Assembly: GCA_016181165.1 (NCBI GenBank)
Contig: JACOZU010000027.1
Location: 1 to 16,863, forward strand
DNA from: Candidatus Woesebacteria bacterium
Lineage (GTDB): Bacteria; Patescibacteriota; Microgenomatia; UBA8517
Length of the DNA stretch: 16,863 bases
Direction: 5' to 3'
Part shown: positions 1 to 6,212 of the stretch, piece after piece
Layout of the letters: each line of letters opens with the position of its first letter
Numbering within the stretch: the first letter of the stretch is position 1
Made by a program: the position numbers and the translations under genes
The notes under the pieces: generated by a model
The model's input: the letters and a program-made list of their open reading frames with translations, nothing else
Told to the model about the DNA's origin: nothing
Databases searched by the model: none

Positions 1-120
1 CTGGGACCAACCAGGGAGATGATTAGGGAAGTGGTCGGCATGGTCAACGGCAACGGATTTAAAGCCAAGACCAAGCCCGAAAGCTGGGGAGCTTCTTCAG
101 TGGCCGATAAGCACACCTAA
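1..120 (+). CDS. C-terminal end of an upstream gene (possibly DUF458/YkuK-like)
   Basis: Frame 1 is open from the first base to a TAA at 118-120, giving the last 39 residues of a protein whose start lies outside the window. The tail is rich in charged residues and ends in GASSVADKHT. I recall a similar ending (ASxVADK) in the DUF458/YkuK family of RNase H-like proteins, but this is memory of a motif, not an alignment, so the family call is weak. The gene lies on the same strand as rmlB, with 61 bases between them that contain a good promoter, so it probably belongs to a separate transcript. Confidence 0.5.
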   Translation: MGPTREMIREVVGMVNGNGFKAKTKPESWGASSVADKHT

Positions 121-135
121 ACCAACCCCATAACA

Positions 136-164
136 TTGAACAAATTGAACCTCCGGGGTATAAT
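136..164 (+). promoter_or_regulatory. Sigma-70-like promoter of the rml operon
   Basis: TTGAAC at 136-141 and a perfect TATAAT at 159-164 are separated by 17 bases, the ideal spacing. Transcription would start near 171, only about 11 bases before the rmlB ATG at 182. No Shine-Dalgarno sequence is visible in that short leader. A second TTGAAC at 145-150 is too close to the -10 to serve. Confidence 0.75.
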
Positions 165-181
165 TAGAATTTGACAATAAA

Positions 182-2089
182 ATGAAAGTCCTAATTACGG
201 GCGGGGCCGGGTTTATCGGTTCCAATTTCGTCCACTACTGGGCAAAGCATCACCCCAAGGACAAAATCAGGGTTTTGGATGCCTTGACCTACGCGGGCAA
301 TTACGAAAATCTTCGCCCAATTGAGAAGAAAATTGAGTTTATCAAGGGAGATATTACCAATCGGGAGCAGCTTCGTCAGGCCTTAAAAGGGGTTGATGCC
401 ATTGTTCACTTTGCGGCTGAAACGCACGTTGACAGAAGCGTTTTTGACCCCGGCAGTTTTTGGAAAACCAACGTCGTCGGCACTCGGACTTTACTTGAGG
501 AAGCAAAGAAGGCAAAAGTAGACCGGTTCCATCAAATCAGTTCTGACGAAGTCTACGGAGAACTTCCGCTTGATTCCAAGGAGCGCTTTAGTGAGTCAAC
601 TCCCTACGCACCGCGCCCCGATAATCTTTATGCCATTTCCAAGGCCGAAGCCGACAGAGTAGTTAAGGATTTTTACAAAGAAACGGGAATGTTCATTACA
701 ATTTCAAATTGTTCAAATAATTATGGCCCTTATCAATTTCCTGAAAAATATGTCCCTCTTTTGGTCACCAATCTTATTGACGGTTATAAAGCGCCGGTTC
801 ATGGGGATGGACGACACGTTCGAGACTGGATTCATACCGACGACCATGCCAGGGCAGTGGACTTAATTCTTCAAAAAGGTAAGCCCGGAGAAACTTATCT
901 GATTGGGGCAGAAAACGATCGGCCCAACGCTTACATTGCGGAAAGAGTTGTTTACTTATCCGGCAAAGACGCTGGTTGGATTAAATATGTTCCCGACAGA
1001 CATTCAAACGACAGGCGCTACGCCATTGATGCGACAAAAATCATCGAAGAGCTCGGTTGGAAGCCGGAAGTTTCAAGAGACAAATTCGATGACGGACTGA
1101 AAGAGACCATCGGTTGGTACAAAAAGAACGAGGGTTGGTGGCGGCCGCTTCTTCAAAGAAGAGCTTTGATTTCGGATGGAGACAAGAAGGTTTTTGCCTA
1201 TATGAGCTTGGACCGTGAAGTCGGTAAAACAAAACTTTCTTTTAATCCCGAAGAGACGGTGGCAAAAGACGACAGAGCCAAGATAGCCCTCACCGAAAAG
1301 CTTTTGACTGAGGAAAATAAGAGGAGGTTTGATCTTATTAAAAACAAACTTAAAACCAGGAAATGGTATTTGCAAACAGATTCTCGTAAGAGAAAAGAAT
1401 TAATGGCGCTGGCGAAAAATCCCAGAGCCGCTGGATTTGTTGAAGACTTGGCCAACCGCCCGGATGTCATCGGGGATGAGAAACAATTGAAGTTAGTCAA
1501 GTTGGAATATGCTCCCAAGAAATACCCGATTTATGGTATCGCCGCCTGGTTTGAGGTAGAAACGAGTTCGAAAGAAAAATGGGCCCAGGCAATTTATTCA
1601 TGGGGAGTGGGACCCAAATCCGGAGCCAGGTTTCTAGTTCTTATCAGGCAAAAAGGGAAAATTTCACACCTGGCTCTTTTGAAAGATAACCAGTTCCCCA
1701 TGGGGGCCAGAGTTTATGGTCTGGCGGGAGGATTTCCAAGAATGAACGAATCCGTCTTTGAGCTAATCTTAAGAAAGCTTAACGAAGATTTGGGGGTTGA
1801 TGTTAAAAGTGAATCTACCAAAATTGGCGAGATAGTCAATCTTGGAAGGGTCATGCCTGATGCCGGAATGACAAGTAATCACCCGCTCATTTATGCTATC
1901 ACCCTGGACGTTTCCGAGAAAATATTTCCTCCAATTAGGGTTGGTGAGGCTTATGATTTTGAGGAAGACGTAGTCCTTTGGCCGGTTGAAAGATTGTCCG
2001 AGCTTGTCAATAAAGTTGACGATTCCTACTTCCTGGCGGCCTTAACCAGATTGACTCTTGGGGGCATCTCCAATATCAAGCTTTTCTAG
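182..2089 (+). CDS. rfbB: dTDP-glucose 4,6-dehydratase (RmlB) fused to a C-terminal Nudix-like domain
   Basis: RmlB converts dTDP-glucose to dTDP-4-keto-6-deoxyglucose, the second step of dTDP-L-rhamnose synthesis. Residues 1 to about 328 form a complete short-chain dehydrogenase of normal length. The NAD-binding motif is TGGAGFIGS (6-14). The catalytic SDEVYG is at 121-126 (usually TDEVYG). The YxxxK pair is Y150/K154. The family signatures NCSNNYGPYQFPEK (176-189) and HGDGRHVRDW (207-216) are present, and the usual WYKKNEGWWRPL end falls near 312-323. About 300 further residues follow in the same frame: a charged helical stretch (about 340-440), then a domain with a Nudix box at 517-539. 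There G517, E523, R531, E535 and G538 match GX5EX7REUXEEXGU, but the first Glu of RExxEE is K532 and the second-last acidic position is D536. Met341 (ATG at 1202) could be an internal start. The dehydratase call is firm. The Nudix call rests on the box alone, and its substrate is unknown. Confidence 0.92.
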   Translation: MKVLITGGAGFIGSNFVHYWAKHHPKDKIRVLDALTYAGNYENLRPIEKKIEFIKGDITNREQLRQALKGVDAIVHFAAETHVDRSVFDPGSFWKTNVVGTRTLLEEAKKAKVDRFHQISSDEVYGELPLDSKERFSESTPYAPRPDNLYAISKAEADRVVKDFYKETGMFITISNCSNNYGPYQFPEKYVPLLVTNLIDGYKAPVHGDGRHVRDWIHTDDHARAVDLILQKGKPGETYLIGAENDRPNAYIAERVVYLSGKDAGWIKYVPDRHSNDRRYAIDATKIIEELGWKPEVSRDKFDDGLKETIGWYKKNEGWWRPLLQRRALISDGDKKVFAYMSLDREVGKTKLSFNPEETVAKDDRAKIALTEKLLTEENKRRFDLIKNKLKTRKWYLQTDSRKRKELMALAKNPRAAGFVEDLANRPDVIGDEKQLKLVKLEYAPKKYPIYGIAAWFEVETSSKEKWAQAIYSWGVGPKSGARFLVLIRQKGKISHLALLKDNQFPMGARVYGLAGGFPRMNESVFELILRKLNEDLGVDVKSESTKIGEIVNLGRVMPDAGMTSNHPLIYAITLDVSEKIFPPIRVGEAYDFEEDVVLWPVERLSELVNKVDDSYFLAALTRLTLGGISNIKLF

Positions 2090-2091
2090 GT

Positions 2092-2097
2092 TATAAT
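2092..2097 (+). promoter_or_regulatory. Possible internal -10 element before rmlC
   Basis: A perfect TATAAT lies just after the rmlB stop and 22 bases before the rmlC ATG. No convincing -35 is found at 16-18 bases and there is no TGn extension. It may give some independent expression of rmlC-rmlD or be a chance match. A weak AAGG at 2103-2106 could act as ribosome binding site. Confidence 0.3.
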
Positions 2098-2119
2098 AGC
2101 GTAAGGTCCTTCCCAATTT

Positions 2120-2746
2120 ATGAGTAAAAAAATCTCCGAGACGAAAGTCTCGACCTTATATATCAGGACGTGTTCAATTCCCGGCGTCTTAATTATCGAG
2201 CGCCCCCTTTATCGGGACTTTAGGGGTTTTTTCCACGAAGTATTCAGGTTAAAAGAGTTAGAAGAAGCCTCGGGAATTAAATTTAATCCCGTTCAATGGA
2301 GCCACTCGATGAGCCTTCCCGGAGTAATTAGGGCAATCCATACAGAACCTTGGAACAAGCTTATCTACCCCGTTGCTGGAACTCTTTTTGCGCCCATCGT
2401 TGATGCCCGGCCCGAAAGTCCTACCTTTGGCAAAGTTGAAACTTTTGTGATTGATAACACAAAAGAGGACTCAAGTCATATGGCAATTTTCTTGCCCAAA
2501 GGGATGGGCAATTCCATTTGTGCGGCGGGGAGAGAACCCCTTCACTATCTTTACTTGGTGGATGAATACTGGGACGACAAAAAAGCCAGGGGAATTGCCT
2601 GGGACGACCCAGACCTGGCCATAAAATGGCCTGTTAAAAACCCAATAATTTCAGAAAGGGATAAGGCAAATCCGAGATTAAGAGACCTCTTCCCCGAAAA
2701 ATTTCGTCTAGGAGACGACCAGCCTTTGGCTGGGAAGCAAAAATGA
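2120..2746 (+). CDS. rfbC: dTDP-4-dehydrorhamnose 3,5-epimerase (RmlC)
   Basis: This cupin-fold enzyme epimerises C3 and C5 of dTDP-4-keto-6-deoxyglucose, the third step of dTDP-L-rhamnose synthesis. At 208 residues it is close to the usual family length. Visible signatures are the DFRGFFHEVF segment (33-42), RAIHTE with the catalytic-base histidine H74, DARPESPTFGK (95-105), LYLVDEY with tyrosines Y145 and Y150 at the family's active-site positions, and AWDDPDLAIKWP (160-171), which holds the aspartate that pairs with the histidine. The segment usually reading PxGFAHGF is PKGMGNS here, which I believe is a subfamily variant rather than damage. It lies 30 bases after rmlB and its stop overlaps the rmlD start by four bases (ATGA), so rmlB-C-D are probably one operon. 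Confidence 0.9.
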   Translation: MSKKISETKVSTLYIRTCSIPGVLIIERPLYRDFRGFFHEVFRLKELEEASGIKFNPVQWSHSMSLPGVIRAIHTEPWNKLIYPVAGTLFAPIVDARPESPTFGKVETFVIDNTKEDSSHMAIFLPKGMGNSICAAGREPLHYLYLVDEYWDDKKARGIAWDDPDLAIKWPVKNPIISERDKANPRLRDLFPEKFRLGDDQPLAGKQK

Positions 2747-3657
2747 ACGGTAAAATTCTGGTTTTTGGAGCGGACGGGTTGGTCGGCTCAAGGTTTACCG
2801 ACCTCTACCACAAAGAGACTCCGACCATTACACCCAAATTTGAGGAACTTGATATTACTAACAAAAAAGCGGTCGAGCTCTATTTCGAAACCTATAAAGA
2901 CGAGTTTCATTCGGTTATCAACTTTGCGGCATACACTGATGTTGATGCGGCGGAGAAAGAAAAAGGCAACGAGAAGGGAGTCGTCTACCTGGTCAATGCC
3001 GTCGGTGCCCAAAATTTGGCGGAAGCCACAAAAGCCTTTGATAAATATCTTATCCATATTTCTACCGATTTTATTTTTTCGGGGACCGAAGGATACCCCG
3101 GTCCCTATCCCGAAGACGCAAAACTCACGGATAATCCCGAGGATGTAACTTGGTACGGTTGGACAAAACTGGTCGGGGAGAAAAGAGTTAGACAAGTAAA
3201 TAAAAATGCCTCAATCGTCAGAATTTCATACCCCTATCGAGCCCAGTTTGCCGGGAAATTAGACTATGCCCGCAAGATTTTATCGCTTTATGATGAAGGC
3301 AAGCTTTATCCGATGTTTTCGGACCAAAAAATAACCCCGACTTTTATCGACGAAGCCGCTAAAGTCTTCTATTTACTTTTAGAGGAGAAAAAGAGCGGAA
3401 TTTATCATGTTGCCAGTTGCGATTTAACCACTCCTTTTAGCTTTGCCGGTTACATTTTGGAAAAGGCCAGGGGGGCAAAAGGGGCGCTCAAGGAAGGCTC
3501 GATGAAAGAATTTCTTAAAGTTCCGGGTCGGCCCCCAAGGCCGCGACTCGGGGGACTAGCGAATGAAAAAACGGCAAAAGAGCTGGGAATGACCCTGATG
3601 ACTTGGAGAGAGGCGGTTGACCAATTCGTTAGTCAGCTCAAAGAAGGTCCGGTCTAA
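2743..3657 (+). CDS. rfbD: dTDP-4-dehydrorhamnose reductase (RmlD)
   Basis: RmlD reduces dTDP-4-keto-L-rhamnose to dTDP-L-rhamnose with NAD(P)H, the last step of the pathway. The 304-residue length is typical. Visible motifs are the dinucleotide-binding GADGLVGS (9-16), AYTDVDAAE (63-71), HISTDFIFSG (105-114) with the catalytic Ser/Thr region, and YGWTK (138-142), which supplies the YxxxK Tyr and Lys. The C-terminal TWREAVDQF fits the family end. The start overlaps the rmlC stop by four bases, indicating translational coupling. The last 20 bases overlap the 3' end of the oppositely oriented trmD. rmlA, the first step, is not in the window. Confidence 0.9.
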   Translation: MNGKILVFGADGLVGSRFTDLYHKETPTITPKFEELDITNKKAVELYFETYKDEFHSVINFAAYTDVDAAEKEKGNEKGVVYLVNAVGAQNLAEATKAFDKYLIHISTDFIFSGTEGYPGPYPEDAKLTDNPEDVTWYGWTKLVGEKRVRQVNKNASIVRISYPYRAQFAGKLDYARKILSLYDEGKLYPMFSDQKITPTFIDEAAKVFYLLLEEKKSGIYHVASCDLTTPFSFAGYILEKARGAKGALKEGSMKEFLKVPGRPPRPRLGGLANEKTAKELGMTLMTWREAVDQFVSQLKEGPV

Positions 3658-4235
3658 CCTTTTTTGTCTTTTTAAGAGCCATTTGTTTTCTCCATTTTTC
3701 AATCTCCTGGTGATTTCCCGAGAGCAGTACCTCCGGTACATTCCAGCCCCTATATTCTTCCGGCCTGGTATACTGGGGGTATTCCAGGAGTTTTTCCGAA
3801 AAAGATTCAAGGTTAGTGGCCTCTTCCTTTTCTAAAACTCCCGGAAGCAGTCTCACGATGGCGTCGGTAACAACCATGGCCGGAATTTCCCCTCCCGTTA
3901 AGACATAGTCTCCGATTGAAATAATCTCATCGACCATCCCTAGCCATTCCTTGAGTAAACTTTTTACCCGTGGCGTCAAGAAGAATAACTTTTGTACTCT
4001 TTCTCCCCTTTTTCAGCTCGGAAACTGCTTTTTCGATAATATCGACCCTCAAAATCATCCCAACGCCTCCGCCATAGGGTCTATCGTCAACCGTTCTCCT
4101 TACACCCAACCCCCAATTTCTCAGGTCGTGGATATTTATTTCAACTAGCCCATTTTCCAGAGCTCGCCCAAGGATTGACTTGTCAAACGGCCCCTTAAAC
4201 ATCTCCGGAAAAAGAGTAAGAATATCAATTTTCAT
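3638..4235 (-). pseudogene. trmD: tRNA (guanine-37-N1)-methyltransferase TrmD, internally deleted and frameshifted
   Basis: TrmD methylates G37 beside the tRNA anticodon using S-adenosylmethionine. The first part, from ATG at 4235, reads as a good TrmD N-terminus: MKIDILTLFPEMF, then RTVDDRPYGGGVGM and VILLDATGKKFTQ, and it stops at 3927 after about 102 codons. The rest lies in another frame, resuming around 3955 with VDEIISIGDYVLTGGEIPAM, then LLEYPQYTRPEEY, VPEVLLSGNH and a normal-looking end. Between them roughly 25 residues are missing, including the LILxCGRYEGxDER segment, which forms part of the trefoil knot that binds the methyl donor. So both the frame and an essential motif are lost. 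It is either a real pseudogene or a metagenome assembly or sequence error. The 3' end overlaps rmlD by 20 bases. It lies nine bases after vapC. Confidence 0.85.
3640..3673 (+). terminator. Possible weak intrinsic terminator at the end of the rml operon
   Basis: AAAGAAGGT (3640-3648) can pair with ACCTTTTTT (3657-3665) around an eight-base loop, with one G-T pair, followed by GTCTTTTT. It overlaps the rmlD stop codon. The stem has only two G-C pairs, so it is weak. Its position between convergent genes is what makes it plausible. Confidence 0.35.
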
Positions 4236-4244
4236 AGTTCCATT

Positions 4245-4643
4245 TTACATAATTTCGAATCCAAGTTTTTTAAAATGTCTGTCAAAAGTTAAAATTTTTC
4301 TCAAGCCTACAGACTCCATTGCCGCCGCATGTATAGCGTCGAAAAACGGAAAATTTTTCGACCTTTGTGCTAAAAAAAGATTAGTAGCAGAGAAGATGAC
4401 ATCTTTGTTAACATCTAGATCGAAATAATCGCCATTTTTATATGCATTCACTAACTCGTTTGCCTGTCTTTTACCAACTCGCTGGCTAATCACGGTTGAA
4501 GCTTCTCCAATGCAGATAAAGTTGGTATGCAATTGTACAACACTGTTTAAGCGATCTATAATTTCTTTGGCTTTCTTGTGATTTGAGTCGTCTTTTTTAA
4601 TGAGTGCAACAAAAAATGAAGCGTCTACAAAAATTTTTTCCAT
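4245..4643 (-). CDS. vapC: PIN-domain toxin, VapC-like ribonuclease
   Basis: VapC proteins are Mg2+-dependent ribonucleases, often cutting tRNA or rRNA, and are held inactive by VapB. The 132-residue length is typical. The four acidic PIN residues are visible counting from the ATG at 4643: D7 (FVDAS), E47 (IGEAS), D102 (FFDAIHAA) and D121 (TFDRHF). I chose ATG 4643 over the TTG at 4646 because the family usually begins MxxxxVDAS. A GAGG at 4654-4657, inside the antitoxin gene, can serve as ribosome binding site. The antitoxin stop is three bases upstream and trmD begins nine bases downstream, so the three likely form one transcript. Confidence 0.85.
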   Translation of the reverse strand: MEKIFVDASFFVALIKKDDSNHKKAKEIIDRLNSVVQLHTNFICIGEASTVISQRVGKRQANELVNAYKNGDYFDLDVNKDVIFSATNLFLAQRSKNFPFFDAIHAAAMESVGLRKILTFDRHFKKLGFEIM

Positions 4644-4646
4644 CAA

Positions 4647-4889
4647 TTATAATCCTCGCAGTCTGTGATACTGCTGGCGGAAGTTTTCAGAAGTGATGTC
4701 TTTGCCTTTTCCTTTCTTGGCAATTTTTACTAACTTCCTTAAGGAGTCCAGGTTGCCCTTTTCCTCCTCTTCTAGTTTTTCCTTGGTGAATTTGCGGACC
4801 AGCTCAGCCATAGGTATGCCTCGCCTCTTGGCACTTTTTTCAAGTCTTTTCTTAAGCTCAGAGGGAATCATTAATTGTGTTCTCAACAT
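4647..4889 (-). CDS. vapB: Ribbon-helix-helix antitoxin (VapB/CopG-like)
   Basis: The 80-residue basic protein starts MLRTQLMIPSELKKRLEKSA, a typical ribbon-helix-helix N-terminus with a short beta strand followed by two helices to about residue 45. A charged tail follows that would be expected to wrap the toxin. It directly precedes the PIN toxin, the usual antitoxin-toxin order. The ATG at 4889 is preferred to a GTG at 4904 because the -10 element would lie partly inside the longer version and family members begin at this strand. Autoregulation is likely, and direct repeats overlapping the promoter are candidate operators. Subfamily (VapB versus other RHH antitoxins) is not certain. Confidence 0.8.
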   Translation of the reverse strand: MLRTQLMIPSELKKRLEKSAKRRGIPMAELVRKFTKEKLEEEEKGNLDSLRKLVKIAKKGKGKDITSENFRQQYHRLRGL

Positions 4890-4892
4890 ATA

Positions 4893-4911
4893 TACACCAT
4901 ACACCTACACC
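4893..4911 (-). repeat. Three direct GGTGTA repeats, candidate antitoxin operator
   Basis: On the minus strand GGTGTA occurs three times (4906-4911, 4900-4905 and 4893-4898). The first two are adjacent and the third is one base away. They cover the spacer and -10 of the toxin-antitoxin promoter, where a ribbon-helix-helix repressor would bind. Function is inferred. Confidence 0.5.
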
Positions 4912-4924
4912 ACATATTTGTCAA
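4896..4924 (-). promoter_or_regulatory. Promoter of the vapBC genes
   Basis: On the minus strand a perfect TTGACA (4924-4919) is followed after 17 bases by TATGGT (4901-4896, four of six matches). Transcription would begin close to the ATG at 4889, giving a leaderless mRNA. The -35 lies in sequence that looks derived from trmD codons (TTTGACAAG in the downstream copy). Confidence 0.55.
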
Positions 4925-4926
4925 GT

Positions 4927-4977
4927 CTACGGCTCCTTGAACATTTCGGGGAAAAGAGTGATAATGTCGATTTTCAT
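4927..4977 (-). pseudogene. Truncated second 5' end of trmD (16 codons then a stop)
   Basis: From ATG at 4977 the minus strand encodes MKIDIITLFPEMFKEP followed by TAG. This matches the first 16 residues of the downstream trmD except for Ile/Leu at position 6 and Glu/Gly at 15. Many codons differ silently, so it is a diverged copy rather than a recent duplication. After the CCG codon both copies contain TTGACAA, but this one has a few extra bases that destroy the frame. It has a better ribosome binding site (AGGGAG) than the downstream copy and an extended -10 promoter. It is probably the original chromosomal trmD start, left behind when the toxin-antitoxin cassette arrived. Confidence 0.75.
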
Positions 4978-4984
4978 AGCTCCC

Positions 4985-5014
4985 TTGTATTTTAGCAGCT
5001 TCCTCTGCTAGAGT
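4985..5014 (+). promoter_or_regulatory. Candidate extended -10 promoter of the GT2-GtrA gene
   Basis: TGC followed by TAGAGT (5006-5014) resembles an extended -10 and lies six bases before the ATG at 5021. The -35 is poor (TTGTAT at 4985-4990, 18-base spacer). TAGCAG (4993-4998) and CTGCTA (5005-5010) form an inverted repeat that contains the TGCTA of both opposing -10 elements. Confidence 0.35.
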
Positions 5015-5017
5015 TAA
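4989..5017 (-). promoter_or_regulatory. Promoter reading toward the trmD remnant and vapBC
   Basis: On the minus strand TTAACT (5017-5012) and TAAAAT (4994-4989) are 17 bases apart, with TGC before the -10 making an extended -10. The -10 ends 11 bases before the remnant ATG at 4977. It overlaps the plus-strand promoter of the glycosyltransferase at 5021. Confidence 0.55.
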
Positions 5018-5020
5018 TCG

Positions 5021-6184
5021 ATGGACAAAATTGTGATCGTTATGCCCACCTATAATGAGGCCGAAAACATCGGCCGAATGATTGATGAACTTTTTGAAAA
5101 AGAGTTTCCCCAAATTGCCGACGCCGAAATGCACTTGCTTGTCGTTGACGATCAGTCTCCGGATGGAACCGGCAAAATAGTTGAGGAAAAGAAGGCAAAA
5201 TATTCAAACCTGCATTTACTTTCCAAAGAGAAAGAAGGGCTGGGTTGGGCGTACGTCAAGGGAATGAGATATGCGATTGGTGAGCTCTCGGCCGATGTGG
5301 TCATGGAGATGGATGCCGATTTTCAGCATCCTCCCAGGTTTGTCAAAGACATGGTCAGAGCGTATCAACAAGGCGCCGATTATGTCATCGGCTCCCGCTA
5401 TATCCCCGGGGGCTCCGTTCCTAAGGAATGGGCCTTAAGCCGAAAAGCCGTTTCCTTTTTCGGAAATCTTTTCATCAGGGTTGTTCTTCTTAAGCCCTCC
5501 ATTCACGACTTAACCACCGGTTTTCGTTTAGCCAAGGTCGAAGGAGTTTTAGACAAAATCGAACTTGAAAAACTTATGGAATTAACTAGGTTTGCTTACA
5601 AAGTGGATTTACTTTATCAGAGTGTAAAAAACGCCAAGAAGGTAGTTGAGGTTCCCTTGGAATTTGCACCGAGAATGAAGGAAAAATCAAAGTTCAACCC
5701 CAAAGAAATGGTTTCAACATTTAAAGTGGCAATAATTTTGGGGATCAAGGACAAGCAAAGATTTATTAAGTTTGGTACCGTCGGGTTTTTGGGATTTGTC
5801 GTCAATTTCGTTTTTTTAAGAGTCTTTCGGGGGTTGGGTTTAACAGAAACTCTCTCTTGGCTTTTTTCGACGGAGCTCGCGATTATCAATAACTACACTC
5901 TCAATAATATTTGGACTTTTAAGGAGGCCAGAATTGCCGGGATTGGTAAGACCATCGCCAAATTCCTGCAGTTTAACTTAACGTCCGCCGGGGCCCTCGC
6001 CATCCAATCGATTTTTGGACCCCTGGGTGTTGGACTGGTGGGTACTAAGTATGACTACTTGGTTTTGGCTTTTGTCGTCGTCTTTATGGTTCTTCCCTAT
6101 AACTATCTAATGTACAACCTGGTTATCTGGAGGACCTGGAAGCTTCCTCTTCTTGATAAGCTTCTTGCCAAAAAGCAAGCCTGA
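5021..6184 (+). CDS. GT2 polyprenyl-phosphate glycosyltransferase fused to a GtrA membrane domain
   Basis: The N-terminal 240 residues are a family 2 glycosyltransferase of the dolichyl-phosphate mannosyltransferase type, which moves a sugar from a nucleotide donor to polyprenyl phosphate on the cytoplasmic face. Visible motifs are PTYNEAENI (9-17), VVDDQSPDGT (41-50), the metal-binding MDADFQHPP (97-105) and GSRYIPGGS (124-132). From about residue 246 (QRFIKFGTVGFLGF) to 373 there are about four hydrophobic segments typical of GtrA, a family implicated in flipping polyprenyl-linked sugars. The single chain may couple synthesis and translocation. It is divergent from the trmD/vapBC side with 43 bases between starts. 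The exact sugar cannot be told. Confidence 0.88.
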   Translation: MDKIVIVMPTYNEAENIGRMIDELFEKEFPQIADAEMHLLVVDDQSPDGTGKIVEEKKAKYSNLHLLSKEKEGLGWAYVKGMRYAIGELSADVVMEMDADFQHPPRFVKDMVRAYQQGADYVIGSRYIPGGSVPKEWALSRKAVSFFGNLFIRVVLLKPSIHDLTTGFRLAKVEGVLDKIELEKLMELTRFAYKVDLLYQSVKNAKKVVEVPLEFAPRMKEKSKFNPKEMVSTFKVAIILGIKDKQRFIKFGTVGFLGFVVNFVFLRVFRGLGLTETLSWLFSTELAIINNYTLNNIWTFKEARIAGIGKTIAKFLQFNLTSAGALAIQSIFGPLGVGLVGTKYDYLVLAFVVVFMVLPYNYLMYNLVIWRTWKLPLLDKLLAKKQA

Positions 6185-6212
6185 TAGTTTTTTAAAGGAA
6201 GACCCTTCTACA

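Noticed and set aside
1041..1518. Several long open frames on the opposite strand within rmlB and other strong genes.
   Set aside because: They lie wholly inside well-supported coding regions, have no family resemblance or start signals, and are compositional shadows.
2495..2520. RmlC has PKGMGNS instead of the usual PxGFAHGF, considered as loss of an active-site residue.
   Set aside because: Catalytic His, Asp and Tyr positions are present, and the GNS/ANS form appears to be a recognised subfamily pattern.
3927..3979. Programmed ribosomal frameshift as explanation for the split trmD.
   Set aside because: A conserved segment of about 25 residues is missing as well, which a frameshift cannot supply.
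4890..4904. GTG at 4904 as the antitoxin start.
   Set aside because: It would place the -10 element inside the gene and adds residues not typical of ribbon-helix-helix proteins; ATG 4889 is better.
6153..6212. TTG at 6153 as the start of the HTH-Nudix protein.
   Set aside because: It overlaps the preceding gene by 32 bases and adds a low-quality stretch; ATG 6213 has a nearby AAGGAAG.
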